The position numbers and the translations under genes are program-made. The notes under the pieces were generated by a model that worked only from the letters and a program-made list of their open reading frames with translations, ran no database searches and was not told where the DNA came from. Source: Comamonas badia DSM 17552 (lineage in GTDB: Bacteria > Pseudomonadota > Gammaproteobacteria > Burkholderiales > Burkholderiaceae_C). From it: 64,000 bases of DNA. Below are positions 1-8,776 of the stretch, in pieces; within the stretch, counting starts at the first letter, position 1; each line of letters begins with the position of its first letter. The stretch spans positions 310,001 through 374,000 of the forward strand of contig NZ_AXVM01000002.1 of NCBI RefSeq assembly GCF_000484635.1. The letters run 5' to 3'.

Positions 1-1
1 G

Positions 2-922
2 GCCCAGCGCCTGTCGCTTGCCAAGGCCTACTTCGGCCAGGTGCTGGCGACGCAGGTGCTGGCCGTCTCGCGCGAGACCCTGGCCGGCTTTGAGGGGCAC
101 CTGGCCAACTCGCGCAAGCTGCAGCAGCAGGGCCAGATCAGCCAGGCACGCGTGCTGCAGGTGGTGGTGGCGCGCGATAGCGCGCAGCGCAACCTGCAGC
201 GCGCTGAAGGCGAATACGCCGCAGCAGTGCAAACGCTGCAGCAGCTGCTGCGCAGCACGCAGGCCGTGGACCCGACCAACACCCTGTTCGTGCTGAGCCA
301 GCCGCTGGCACCGGTGCAGGACTACCTGAGCCATGCTGAGGCCTCCCACCCCGCGCTGCGCCAGGCGAGAGCCCTGGAAACCACCGCGCGCCATGGCACG
401 GAGCTTGCCCAGGCGGCCAGGCGCCCGACGGTCTTCGCCTTCGGCAGCATCAACCTCAACCGCCGCAACGAGCTGCTGACCGAACCGGACTGGATCGTCG
501 GCATAGGCATGCGCTACACCCTCTGGCCGCAGGTGGACCGCAGCAGCAACGAGGCTGCCGCACTTGCACGCGAAGAAGCTGCCGAGTCCGCCACGCGCGA
601 AGCCTGGACACAGATTCAGACCGGCATCCATCAGAGCTGGCAGCTCACCGAATCGGCACGGCGCGAATATCTTTCGCTCGCCTCGAGCATTGCGGCAGCC
701 AGAGAGTCGCTGCGCGTGCAGGAAGTTTCCTTCAAGGAGGGCGTAGGCACGATGAGCGAGCTGATCGATGCACGCAACGCCCTCGCCCAGGCGCGCACCG
801 AGCGCGCGATGGCAGCCTACAAATACGATCTCTCGCTTGCGTCGCTGCTGCTCGCCAGCGGCCAGGGCGAGCAATTCCAGGACTACCTGCTGCGTGCGGA
901 TGAGCACGTCAACACCCCATGA
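2..922 (+). CDS. TolC-family outer-membrane efflux protein, 3' part
   Basis: The reading frame is open at the left edge of the window, so only the C-terminal 306 residues or so are present. They show the long alpha-helical, Gln/Ala/Glu-rich heptad pattern of TolC-type outer-membrane channel proteins. Beta-strand-like stretches such as the one around DWIVGIGMRYTLW probably belong to the membrane barrel. The end of the gene overlaps the next start by four bases (ATGA) and is followed by an HlyD adaptor and an ABC-2 permease, which is the usual order of a tripartite efflux operon. The protein should form the outer-membrane exit duct. The family call is good; the substrate is unknown. Confidence 0.85.
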   Translation, partial: AQRLSLAKAYFGQVLATQVLAVSRETLAGFEGHLANSRKLQQQGQISQARVLQVVVARDSAQRNLQRAEGEYAAAVQTLQQLLRSTQAVDPTNTLFVLSQPLAPVQDYLSHAEASHPALRQARALETTARHGTELAQAARRPTVFAFGSINLNRRNELLTEPDWIVGIGMRYTLWPQVDRSSNEAAALAREEAAESATREAWTQIQTGIHQSWQLTESARREYLSLASSIAAARESLRVQEVSFKEGVGTMSELIDARNALAQARTERAMAAYKYDLSLASLLLASGQGEQFQDYLLRADEHVNTP

Positions 923-1938
923 GCCAGAGCACCTTGCCCCCCGCCTCGCGGCGCATCCTGCGCGGCGTTGCCGCGTTCCTCGTCTTTTGTGCCTTCCTGG
1001 CCTTCATCGCCTGGGGCCTCAAACAGGCGCTGCAGCCCGTGCCGCAGCAGATCCAGGGCATGGTCGATACCAGCCAGATCAACGCCGCCACGCGCATGAC
1101 CGGGCGCGTCGCCGAGGTGCTGGTGCACGAGGGCGACAAGGTTGAGGCCGGGCAGCTGCTGGCGCGCCTGGCCAACCCCGAGATCGCCGCGCAGGAAGAC
1201 CAGGCACTGGCGTCGCTCGGCAGCGCGCAGGCGCTGCAGGAGCGCACCGATGCCGGCGCGCGCGCGCAGGACATCGCCTCGCTCAAGGCCACCTGGCAAA
1301 GCACGCAGGCGCAGGCCGATCTGGCGGCGGTGACCGCGCGGCGCATGCAGAACCTGTATGCCGAGCAGGTGATCTCCGAACAACGGCGCGACGACGCCGT
1401 GGCCGCGCAGAAGGCCAGCGCCGAAATGGCGCAGGCCGCGCTGCAGCAATACCAGAAGGCGCTGGCCGGCACGCGCGTGGAAGACAAGAAGGTGTCCGCC
1501 AGCCAGGTGGCCGGTGCCCAGGCGCGCGTGCGTGGCGCCCAATCCATCAGCGCCGAGCTGGAGCTGCGGGCCCCCGCCAGCGGCGAGGTGGACAAGGTCT
1601 TTGCCCATCCGGGCGAAATCGTGCTGCCCGGCGTACCCGCCATCACGCTGGTGAACCTGGACAGGCTCTGGGTGGCCTTCAATGTGCGCGAAGACCAGTA
1701 CGGCGCGCTGGCCGAGGGCCGGGAGCTGCGCGGCAGCATCCCGGCGCTGCAACTGCAGCACGTGGCCTTCAAGGTCAGCCACATCCGCGCGCAGGGCGAC
1801 TTTGCCACCTGGCGCGCCACGCGCCAATCCAGCGGCTACGACGTCAAGAGCTTCGAGGTGCGCGCCGTGCCGGTGCAGGCCATCCCCGGCCTGCGCCCGG
1901 GCATGAGCGTGCTGTTCGCGTGGCCGCAGAACGGCTGA
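919..1938 (+). CDS. HlyD-family membrane-fusion (periplasmic adaptor) protein
   Basis: This 339-residue protein has one N-terminal membrane segment at about residues 13-34. A biotinyl-lipoyl-like half motif follows near residues 62-84 (GRVAEVLVHEGDKVEAGQLL), then an Ala/Gln-rich coiled coil at about 90-190, and the second lipoyl half and beta-barrel region (APASGEVDKVFAHPGEIV). This is the architecture of HlyD/YhiI-type adaptors, which bridge an inner-membrane pump and a TolC channel. The start ATG overlaps the TolC stop as ATGA, and the 3' end overlaps the permease start by 19 bases, so the three genes are surely co-translated. The transported substrate cannot be told from the sequence. Confidence 0.9.
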   Translation: MSQSTLPPASRRILRGVAAFLVFCAFLAFIAWGLKQALQPVPQQIQGMVDTSQINAATRMTGRVAEVLVHEGDKVEAGQLLARLANPEIAAQEDQALASLGSAQALQERTDAGARAQDIASLKATWQSTQAQADLAAVTARRMQNLYAEQVISEQRRDDAVAAQKASAEMAQAALQQYQKALAGTRVEDKKVSASQVAGAQARVRGAQSISAELELRAPASGEVDKVFAHPGEIVLPGVPAITLVNLDRLWVAFNVREDQYGALAEGRELRGSIPALQLQHVAFKVSHIRAQGDFATWRATRQSSGYDVKSFEVRAVPVQAIPGLRPGMSVLFAWPQNG

Positions 1939-4295
1939 GCGGCCTGGCGGCGTTCACGGCTTCGCTGCGCCGTGAACTGCGGCTGCTGGCGGCCAGCCGC
2001 TGGGACCAGTTCCTGCTGATCGCCCTGCCGCTGCTGGCCGTGCTCACGCTGGCGGTGATGTTCCGGCCCGGCGGCTTCAACCAGGTGCCGATCGCGGTGG
2101 TCGATGCCGACCATTCGCTGCTGAGCCGCGCCATCGCGCGCCAGCTTGCCGCCACGCCCAAGCTGCAGATCACGGCCCACCCGGTGGCACTGGATGAAGC
2201 CATGGTGCTGATGCGCCGGGACCAGGCCTATGCGGTGGTGTACCTGCCACCGGGGCTGGAAGACCAGCATGCCCGCCATGAAGACGGCGCGGTGGTGATC
2301 TATTTCAACGCCGCCTTTCAGACCGTGGCCTCGCAGGCGGCGGACGCGGCGCAGGCCGCCGTGCAGCAGGCGCTTTCCAGGCCCGGGCTCAAGACCGTCG
2401 CGCACCTGGCCGGGCTGCAACCGCCCAAGGTGCAGGTCACCATCGTCGGCAACCCGCAGGCCAGCTTCGAGCTGTTCCTGCAAACGCTGGCCACGCCGCT
2501 GGTGCTGGCCATGCTACTGGGCTGCGCTGCCGTGTTTGCGGTGGGGCGCGAATGGGCCGATGACCAGCTTGCCGCCTGGCTTGAAGGCAGCGGCGGGCAC
2601 ACGCTGGCAGCGCTGCTGGGCAAGCTCGCGCCCTATGTCACCGTGTTCTGGCTCTGGTGCGTGGTGTTCACGCTCTACATGGCTGGCCTGCGCGGCTGGC
2701 ACGTGGCGGGCTCGCTGCCCTTTTTGCTGCTGGTGCAGCTCGTGTTCTTTGCGGGCATAGCGGCGCTTTCCGCCCTGCTGGTGGCGCTGCTCAAGGATCT
2801 GGATACCGCGCTCTCGGTCTCGGCCTTCTACCTGGGCTCGGGCCTGTCGTTTGCCGGGGCCACGCTCACGCTCAATGGCAGCCCGTGGTGGGTGCGTGCC
2901 TGGTCGGCCCTGCTGCCCAGCACCAGCTATGTGCAAATTCAGGAGCAGCAATGGGTGATGGCCTCGCCCCTGGCCAGCAGTGCGCTGCCACTGGCCATCC
3001 TGCTGGCGTTTGTGCTGGTGCCGCTGCTGGTGGCGGTGCCCCTGCTGGCGCGGCTGGCGCGCTCGGGGGCGCAGCCGACACCGTTGCACGCACCACCGAC
3101 ACCCGAAAGCTGGTTGGGCAGCCTGCTGCACACGCTGCACACCGTGGCGATCAACCGGCCCATCGCGCTCACGGTGGTGGCGGCGGTCGTCCTCTACGGC
3201 TTTTATTACCCCTCGGCCTACTCCATCCAGACGGTGGTGAAAATCCCCGTGGCGGTGGTCGATCTGGACCATTCGCCACTCAGCCGCAGCCTGCTGCGCA
3301 AGCTGGACGCCACGCGCGTGGTGCGGATCGCCACCCAGGCCGATTCCATCGCGCAGGCCCAGCAACTGCTGCAGGCCGACAAGGTGGATGGCGTGATCGT
3401 CCTCACCGACCGGCTGCAGGCCAGCGTGCTCAAGGGCGAGCCCGGCGGCGTGAGCGTCTACCTCAAGGGCGCCTACCTGGTGCGCGCACGCTATGTGGGC
3501 GAGGCGCTGCGCGGCGCCATCGGCGGGGCGGTGCAGGAGATCGTCCACCCGGTGGCCGCCGTGGCGCACATCGGCCAGATCAGCGTGCAGCAGCGCGCGC
3601 TCTACAACCCCGACAACGGCTACGGCAGCTATGTGGTACCGGGCGTGGCCTCCATCATCCTGCAGGCCACGCTGCTGTTTGGCGTGGCGATGTTCATGGG
3701 TTTGAAGCGCGAGCGCGGCCCCTGGCACCTCACGCACCGGGCGTTTCTGGGCACCTGGAGCGCGTTCACGCTGCTGGGCAGCCTGATGGGCTGGTTCTTC
3801 TTCGGCTTCATCTTCTGGTGGCAGGACTACCCGCGCGGCGGCAACCTGCCCGGCCTGCTGCTCTGCGTGCCGCTGTTTGCCGCCAGCGTCTCGGCGCTGG
3901 GGCTGCTGCTGGGTTCGCTGTTCGAGCGGCATGAACGCAGCATGCAGATTCTCTCGGGCACCTCGATCCCGGTGTTTCTGCTCTCGGGCCTGTCCTGGCC
4001 CTTCCTGGCCATGCCCGCACTGATGGTGGCGCTGGCCAAGCTCATACCGTCCAGCACCGCGGTGCTGATGTTCGTGCAGCTCAACGCCATGGGCGCCTCG
4101 CTGCGCGACATCGCGCCCAAGGCCACCACGCTGCTGCTGCTGACCGCGCTGTACGGCGCCGCTGCCTGGCTGCGCCTGACGCACACCCAAGCTGCAACCC
4201 CGCCGCCGCCACGGCCATGCGCGCCACAGGGCGACGCGCCCGCACAGACTGATAAGCTTGAATGCCCACCCCTTCTGCCCACAACAAGCACGCCC
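1920..4295 (+). CDS. Double ABC-2 type permease, in open frame with the next gene
   Basis: About 780 residues contain two similar ABC-2 permease modules in tandem. Each begins with a membrane segment and a periplasmic stretch of the same kind (QVPIAVVDADHSLLSR in the first, KIPVAVVDLDHSPLSRS in the second) and ends in a block of hydrophobic helices, so the gene looks like an internal duplication. The start is GTG at 1920 inside the hlyD end. No ATPase gene is visible in the window. There is no stop codon in this frame before the FAH start at 4296: the frame runs on to 5618. Stops TGA-TAA-GCT-TGA stand at 4250-4261 in another frame, so an indel may hide the true end. Family certain, end uncertain. 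Confidence 0.8.
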
Positions 4296-5618
4296 ATGAC
4301 CCTGTTGAACGAAACCCACGACGCCCAGCTGCGCAGCTGGCTGGCCTCGGCCCACCAGCCGGGCTGCGACTTCCCCATCCAGAACCTGCCGTTCGCGGTG
4401 TTCCGCCGCCGCGGCAGCACCGAACCGGCGCGCGGCGGCGTGGCCATTGGCGATCAGATCATCGACCTGGCCGAACTGCACCAGGCCCGGCCCTTCAGCG
4501 GACGCGCGGCCGAGGCACTGGCGGCCGGCAGCCAGAGCACGTTGAACGCGCTGATGGCCCTGACCCCCGCGCACTGGAGCGCTCTGCGCCTGGCGCTCTC
4601 GCGCGCGCTGCGCGAAGGCGCGCCCGAGCAGGCGGTGCTGCAGGTCTGCCTGGTGCCGCAGGCGCAGGTGGAATACCTGCTGCCGGCGCGCATCGGCGAC
4701 TACACCGATTTCTATACCTCGATCTACCACGCGACCAACGTCGGGCGCCTGTTCCGCCCCGACAACCCCCTGATGCCCAACTACCAATGGGTGCCCATCG
4801 GCTACCACGGGCGCGCGTCCAGCGTGGTGGTGTCGGGCCAGAACTTCGCGCGACCCTGTGGCCAGCTCAAGGCACCGGACAGCGACGCGCCGGTGCTGGG
4901 CGCCAGCAAGCGCCTGGACATCGAACTGGAGCTGGGCGTGTTCCTGGGCCAATCCAGCGCACTGGGCGAAGCGGTACCGATCACGCAGGCCGAAGACCAT
5001 GTGTTTGGCCTGTGCCTGCTCAACGACTGGTCGGCGCGCGACATCCAGGCCTGGGAATACCAGCCGCTGGGGCCCTTCCTGTCCAAGAATTTCGCCACCA
5101 CGATCTCGCCCTGGGTGGTGACCATGGAGGCCCTGGCGCCCTACCGCACGGCCTTTGCCCGGCCCGCCGAAGACCCGCAGCCCCTGCCCTATCTGGACAG
5201 CGAGCACAACCGCGAGGCGGGCGCGCTGGACATCCAGCTCTCCGTCGGCCTGCAGACACCCGCCATGCGCACGCAGGATGGTGCCGTCGAAGTGACGATC
5301 TGCCAGACCAGCTACCGCCACGCCTACTGGACGCTGGCGCAGATGGTGGCGCACCACAGCGTCAACGGCTGCAACCTGCAGGCGGGCGATCTGCTGGGCA
5401 CCGGCACGCTCTCCGGCCCCACGCTGGACCAGGCGGGCGCGCTGCTGGAACTGACTGCGGGTGGCAAGAATCCGCTGAAACTGCCCAATGGCGAGGAGCG
5501 CACCTTTCTGCAGGATGGCGACGCGGTGGTGTTGCGCGGCTGGTGCGAGAAAGCGGGCCATGCGCGCATCGGCTTTGGCGAATGCCGCGGCCAGATACTG
5601 CCCGCGCGCAACCTCTGA
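4296..5618 (+). CDS. fahA: Fumarylacetoacetase (FAH)
   Basis: The 440-residue segment starting at ATG 4296 is a complete fumarylacetoacetate hydrolase, which splits fumarylacetoacetate into fumarate and acetoacetate in the last step of tyrosine/homogentisate breakdown. Metal and catalytic residues of the family are visible: Asp138 (DYTDFY), His145 (SIYHATNVG), Glu210 and Glu212 (DIELELGVF) and Asp244 (LNDWSARDI). The length is normal for the family. It is followed 14 bases later by maleylacetoacetate isomerase, the preceding enzyme of the pathway. Oddly, the frame is continuous with the upstream permease, so the start is set by family comparison (MTLLNETHDAQLRSW), not by a stop codon. No clear ribosome-binding site is seen. 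Confidence 0.93.
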   Translation: MTLLNETHDAQLRSWLASAHQPGCDFPIQNLPFAVFRRRGSTEPARGGVAIGDQIIDLAELHQARPFSGRAAEALAAGSQSTLNALMALTPAHWSALRLALSRALREGAPEQAVLQVCLVPQAQVEYLLPARIGDYTDFYTSIYHATNVGRLFRPDNPLMPNYQWVPIGYHGRASSVVVSGQNFARPCGQLKAPDSDAPVLGASKRLDIELELGVFLGQSSALGEAVPITQAEDHVFGLCLLNDWSARDIQAWEYQPLGPFLSKNFATTISPWVVTMEALAPYRTAFARPAEDPQPLPYLDSEHNREAGALDIQLSVGLQTPAMRTQDGAVEVTICQTSYRHAYWTLAQMVAHHSVNGCNLQAGDLLGTGTLSGPTLDQAGALLELTAGGKNPLKLPNGEERTFLQDGDAVVLRGWCEKAGHARIGFGECRGQILPARNL

Positions 5619-5632
5619 AAAAGATGCGCCCC

Positions 5633-6274
5633 ATGAAGCTCTACAACTACTTTCGCAGCGGCACCTCGCACCGCACTCGCATCGCGCTGGAACTCAAGGG
5701 CCTGCAGGCCGAATACATCGCGGTCGATCTACTGCACGAGGAGCACCTCAAAGGCAACTTCCATGAGGTCAACCCGCAGGCGCTGGTGCCCGCGCTGGTG
5801 CTGGACGACGGCACGGTGCTGACCCAATCGCCCGCGATCATCGAATGGCTGGAGGAAACCCACCCCGAACCACCGCTGCTGCCCAGGGAGCCCAAGGCCC
5901 GCGCCCACGTGCGGGCGCTGGCCGCCATCGTCGGCTGCGACATCCACCCGATCAACAACCGCCGCATCCTGCAATACCTGCAGCACCAGCTGGGCGCCGA
6001 CAAGGCCGCCGTCGAGCGCTGGTGCGGCGAATGGATCACCAAGGGCTTTGACGCCTATGAAAAACTGCTCGCCGCCGACAGCGCGCGCGGGGATTTCAGC
6101 TGGGGCGGCCGCCCCACCGTGGCCGATTGCTACCTGATCCCTCAAATCGCCAGCGCCCACCGCTTTCATGTGGACATGGCGCGCTGGCCGCTGATCAGCG
6201 CGGTGGATGCCGCCTGCGGCCAGCTGCCCGCGTTTCAGCGTGCGGCGCCAGCCAACCAGCCGGACGCAGCCTGA
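5633..6274 (+). CDS. maiA: Maleylacetoacetate isomerase (zeta-class GST)
   Basis: This 213-residue protein is a glutathione S-transferase of the zeta class and converts maleylacetoacetate to fumarylacetoacetate with glutathione. The N-terminal thioredoxin fold carries the glutathione-site segment FRSGTSHRTRIALELKG at residues 5-21, in the place of the usual SSCSWRVR motif, and the QSPAIIEWLEE segment. The helical C-terminal domain includes NNRRILQYL. An ATG nine bases upstream (5624) is possible, but family members begin with MKLYNYFRS. It lies just behind FAH, its pathway partner, and ends directly against the convergent HAD gene (no base between the two stops). Confidence 0.93.
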   Translation: MKLYNYFRSGTSHRTRIALELKGLQAEYIAVDLLHEEHLKGNFHEVNPQALVPALVLDDGTVLTQSPAIIEWLEETHPEPPLLPREPKARAHVRALAAIVGCDIHPINNRRILQYLQHQLGADKAAVERWCGEWITKGFDAYEKLLAADSARGDFSWGGRPTVADCYLIPQIASAHRFHVDMARWPLISAVDAACGQLPAFQRAAPANQPDAA

Positions 6275-6976
6275 TCAACGCAGCAAGGCGCACAGCGCGT
6301 CCAGGTCGGCCACCGTGGCCTGCGGCGGCTGCGCGTGCTCGGGAGGCCACGCCCTGCCTGCGCGGTTGACCCAGGCCGCCTGCATGCCCGCATCGAGCGC
6401 GCCGCGCACGTCCAGCAGCACATCGTCGCCCACATGCAGCACCGCGTCGGGCGCCACGTCCGCCGCTTCGGCAGCCGCCCGGAAGATGCGCGCATCGGGC
6501 TTGGCAAAACCCAGCTGCGCCGCACCAAGATGCGCATGGAAAAAACGCCCTACCCCCGCGGCATGCACATCGGCATTGCCATTGGTCACCGCCACGATGG
6601 GGTAGCGGCCTGCCAGGAATTCCAGCGCAGCCAGCGCATCTTCAAACAGCTCCACCTTCTGGCGCGCCGCGTAGAAGCAGGCGTAGGCCGGCTCCGCCAA
6701 CGCCGGGTCGTCTCCGGCCTGCTGCAGCGCCAGACGTATCGACTCGCGCCGCAGCGCGCCCAGATCCACGCGCAATTCAGGCTGCTCGCTCCAAAGCTGC
6801 TTGACCAGCGCGCGCAAGGCGGATCCGTCGGGAAACCGCCGCGCTGTGGCCGGCGCATGCAGGGCCAGCCAGACACACAACTCGCCTTCGGCACGTGCAA
6901 TCACCGGCCAAACGGGCCAGAGCGTGTCGTCCAAATCCAGACTGATAGCACGAATGCGATGTACATCAAGCGCCAT
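6275..6976 (-). CDS. HAD-superfamily hydrolase
   Basis: This 233-residue protein has the haloacid-dehalogenase phosphatase motifs. Motif I is DLDDTLWP with the nucleophile Asp14 and Asp16, motif II the Thr of VAVTNGN, motif III the Lys of GFAKPDARIF, and motif IV GDDVLLD. The helical cap between motifs I and II and the overall length resemble YjjG/phosphoglycolate-phosphatase-like enzymes acting on small phosphate esters. The start was placed at ATG 6976 because the frame further upstream is not family-like and would run into the hemH promoter. It is transcribed divergently from hemH, with 32 bases between the starts. The exact substrate is unknown. Confidence 0.88.
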   Translation of the reverse strand: MALDVHRIRAISLDLDDTLWPVWPVIARAEGELCVWLALHAPATARRFPDGSALRALVKQLWSEQPELRVDLGALRRESIRLALQQAGDDPALAEPAYACFYAARQKVELFEDALAALEFLAGRYPIVAVTNGNADVHAAGVGRFFHAHLGAAQLGFAKPDARIFRAAAEAADVAPDAVLHVGDDVLLDVRGALDAGMQAAWVNRAGRAWPPEHAQPPQATVADLDALCALLR

Positions 6977-7008
6977 GGGGGCCAAGCATAACTGCCACAA
7001 TCGCCAGC

Positions 7009-8007
7009 ATGACGGCACCTGCCCCCACCACCGCCATCCTGCTGTGCAATCTCGGCACGCCAGACGCTCCCACGACCCCCGCGCTGCGCCGCTATCTGGC
7101 GGAATTTCTCAGCGACCGCCGCGTCGTTGAAATCCCGCGCATCGCCTGGTGGCCGATCCTGCACGGCATCATCCTGCGCACCCGGCCGGCAAAGTCCGCC
7201 GCCAAGTACCAGACGATCTGGACCAAGGAAGGCTCGCCCCTGCTGACGTGGACACAAAAGCAGGCCACCCTGCTGCGCGGCTGGCTTGGGCAGGCGGGAT
7301 GCCTGATACCAGTACTGCCCGGAATGCGCTATGGACAACCCGCGATTCAACAGCAGCTGCAGGCATTTGCACATCAAGGAGTGCGGCGCATCCTCGTCCT
7401 TGCGCTGTACCCGCAGTATTCCTCCACCACCGTGGCCAGCGTTTTTGACGGCGTCACCACCTGGGCGAGCCGCCAGCGCGTCTTGCCGGAACTGCGCTTC
7501 GTCAACAGTTACCACGATCACCCCGGCTACATTGCCGCGCTGGCGCAAAGCGTCCGCCGGCACTGGCAGCGCGAGGGCTCCAGGGCCGAAAAGCTCGTCA
7601 TGAGCTTTCATGGCATCCCCGAGCGCAATGTGCGTCTGGGCGACCCGTACCGCACGCAATGCGAAGAAACCACCGAACTGCTGGCCAGGGCACTGCAGCT
7701 TGCGCCCGATCAGTACCAACTCACCTTCCAGTCTCGCTTTGGCCGCGCGGCATGGCTGCAGCCTTATACCGAGCCCACGCTGATGGCGCTGGCCAAAGGT
7801 GGCACACGCAGCGTGGACGTGATTTGCCCCGGTTTCGCTGCCGATTGCCTGGAGACACTGCAGGAAATCAACCAGGAGGTACGCGAAGCCTTCATGCGCG
7901 CCGGAGGGGAACAGTTTCGCTACATTCCCTGCCTGAACGACGACAACGCGTGGATCACGGCGCTATCGCAAATAGCGCAGCAGCATCTGAACGGCTGGAC
8001 GGCCTAG
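7009..8007 (+). CDS. hemH: Ferrochelatase
   Basis: This 332-residue protein is ferrochelatase, which inserts ferrous iron into protoporphyrin IX in the last step of heme synthesis, at the inner face of the cytoplasmic membrane. The N-terminal signature LLCNLGTPDAP, the catalytic His201 in MSFHGIPERN, the FQSRFGRAAWLQPYTEPTL block near residues 241-259 and CPGFAADCLETLQEI are all present. The length is normal. The gene stands alone; the mobile element begins within about 130 bases of its stop, so hemH is the left chromosomal neighbour of the insertion. Confidence 0.96.
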   Translation: MTAPAPTTAILLCNLGTPDAPTTPALRRYLAEFLSDRRVVEIPRIAWWPILHGIILRTRPAKSAAKYQTIWTKEGSPLLTWTQKQATLLRGWLGQAGCLIPVLPGMRYGQPAIQQQLQAFAHQGVRRILVLALYPQYSSTTVASVFDGVTTWASRQRVLPELRFVNSYHDHPGYIAALAQSVRRHWQREGSRAEKLVMSFHGIPERNVRLGDPYRTQCEETTELLARALQLAPDQYQLTFQSRFGRAAWLQPYTEPTLMALAKGGTRSVDVICPGFAADCLETLQEINQEVREAFMRAGGEQFRYIPCLNDDNAWITALSQIAQQHLNGWTA

Positions 8008-8138
8008 GTTCAAAACGGCAGGCAACTCACACCCCAACCACGCAAACTGTCCATTACACCAATAAAAATCCCGCGATGGAACCATAAAACTGGCTGAAAC
8101 CCGCATGGATGCTTGATCGAATACTTCAAAAATCAAAA

Positions 8139-8161
8139 TTGTTCCCCCGTTTGTTCCCCCG
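8139..8161. repeat. 23-bp direct repeat, left copy (candidate element end)
   Basis: This sequence consists of two TTTGTTCCCCC-like units one after the other and is repeated exactly, in the same orientation, at 18568-18590. The flanking bases differ on both sides. The two copies bracket the whole mobile region, so they are the best candidates for the element ends or attachment cores. This is inferred from position only. Confidence 0.55.
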
Positions 8162-8331
8162 CTTTGCCTTGGATACCCCTCGAATCGCACCAGCGGCAGC
8201 GTGCGCCAGCCTCACCGGGCCAGGTGCAGCAGTCGGAAGCGCATCCGCAAGCGCACACGCGCCACGTGGTCGTATGGTGCTGCCCAGCAAAACCGGAACC
8301 CCCCTTATGCATCCCCGCGACTAGACAGATG

Positions 8332-8377
8332 GCGGGGCGCGAATTACCCGTAACGGGGAAAGGCCAGGAAGGACCCA
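8332..8377. repeat. 46-bp direct repeat, copy 1
   Basis: This copy is identical over 46 bases to 9470-9515, offset by 1138 bases. It contains the small inverted repeat CCCGTAACGGG. Together the copies bracket the HTH gene at 8777-9373. The function is unknown; duplication of a cassette border, a site for a recombinase, or a structured RNA are possible. Confidence 0.8.
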
Positions 8378-8494
8378 CATAAAAATAGCAAAAAACTATT
8401 TTTGTATGGTTTTTTGACAACTCCATGTCCGCATCCGGGCGTTTTTTTCGCAGGTTTTGAAGGGCATTCCTTCCCCCCATCGTTCATTTTTAGC

Positions 8495-8609
8495 GGGGAC
8501 ACCGGGGACAAATCCGAAAAACGCGCCTAAGCCATTGTCACTATTGAAAAAATTTATCCCCGGCAGAGGCGGGGACAAATGGTTTTTTGCCGGGGACAGC
8601 GGGGACAAA
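8495..8609. repeat. GGGGAC(AAA) iteron cluster, left
   Basis: Five copies of GGGGAC start at 8495, 8504, 8571, 8592 and 8601; three of them (8504, 8571, 8601) are extended to GGGGACAAA. Two pairs have a 9-bp period. The same motif occurs in the opposite orientation as TTTGTCCCC at 16961-17066. Such clusters are typical of initiator, integrase-arm or repressor binding sites; which of these applies cannot be told. Confidence 0.75.
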
Positions 8610-8776
8610 TTGGCTTAAAATGTCGATTTTTAAATGTTTGAATGACATTTGAAGTGCTTGAACCTGTTTTTTGTGCTGCGTCGGCTGGCTTGGGGCGTGC
8701 GCACGTCGCTGGAATTTTGGGCCGATATCCGCAGGCGTCGCATGCAGCGTGGCATTGATAAATAGTTTTTATCTAT

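Larger units (their letters stand above)
8162..8776. other. Non-coding left arm of the element
   Basis: No convincing gene is seen here; the short open frames lack family features and start signals. The stretch holds the first copy of a 46-bp repeat (8332-8377), an AT-rich hairpin with 8-bp arms (8381-8388 and 8396-8403), a cluster of GGGGAC(AAA) iterons (8495-8609), and an AT hairpin (arms 8758-8765 and 8773-8780) that overlaps the stop of the next gene and may end its transcript. Confidence 0.6.

Noticed and set aside
2514-5561. Long minus-strand open frame of 1015 codons
   Set aside because: It lies wholly antisense to the permease and FAH genes, reads as Arg/Gly/Gln-rich low-complexity protein, and has no family motifs; it is a high-GC shadow.
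4262-5632. N-terminal extension of maiA in the same frame
   Set aside because: The frame is open from 4262 but shadows FAH; zeta-class GSTs begin at MKLYNYFRS, so the gene starts near 5633.
8008-8340. Copy of the tRNA-Pro 3' end as left attachment site
   Set aside because: Only matches of about 6 bases (TGGTCG near 8266) were found; no duplicate of the tRNA end of useful length is present.
8495-8609. Possible CRISPR-like array
   Set aside because: The repeated unit is only 6-9 bases with irregular, very short spacing and no spacers or cas genes; iterons fit better.
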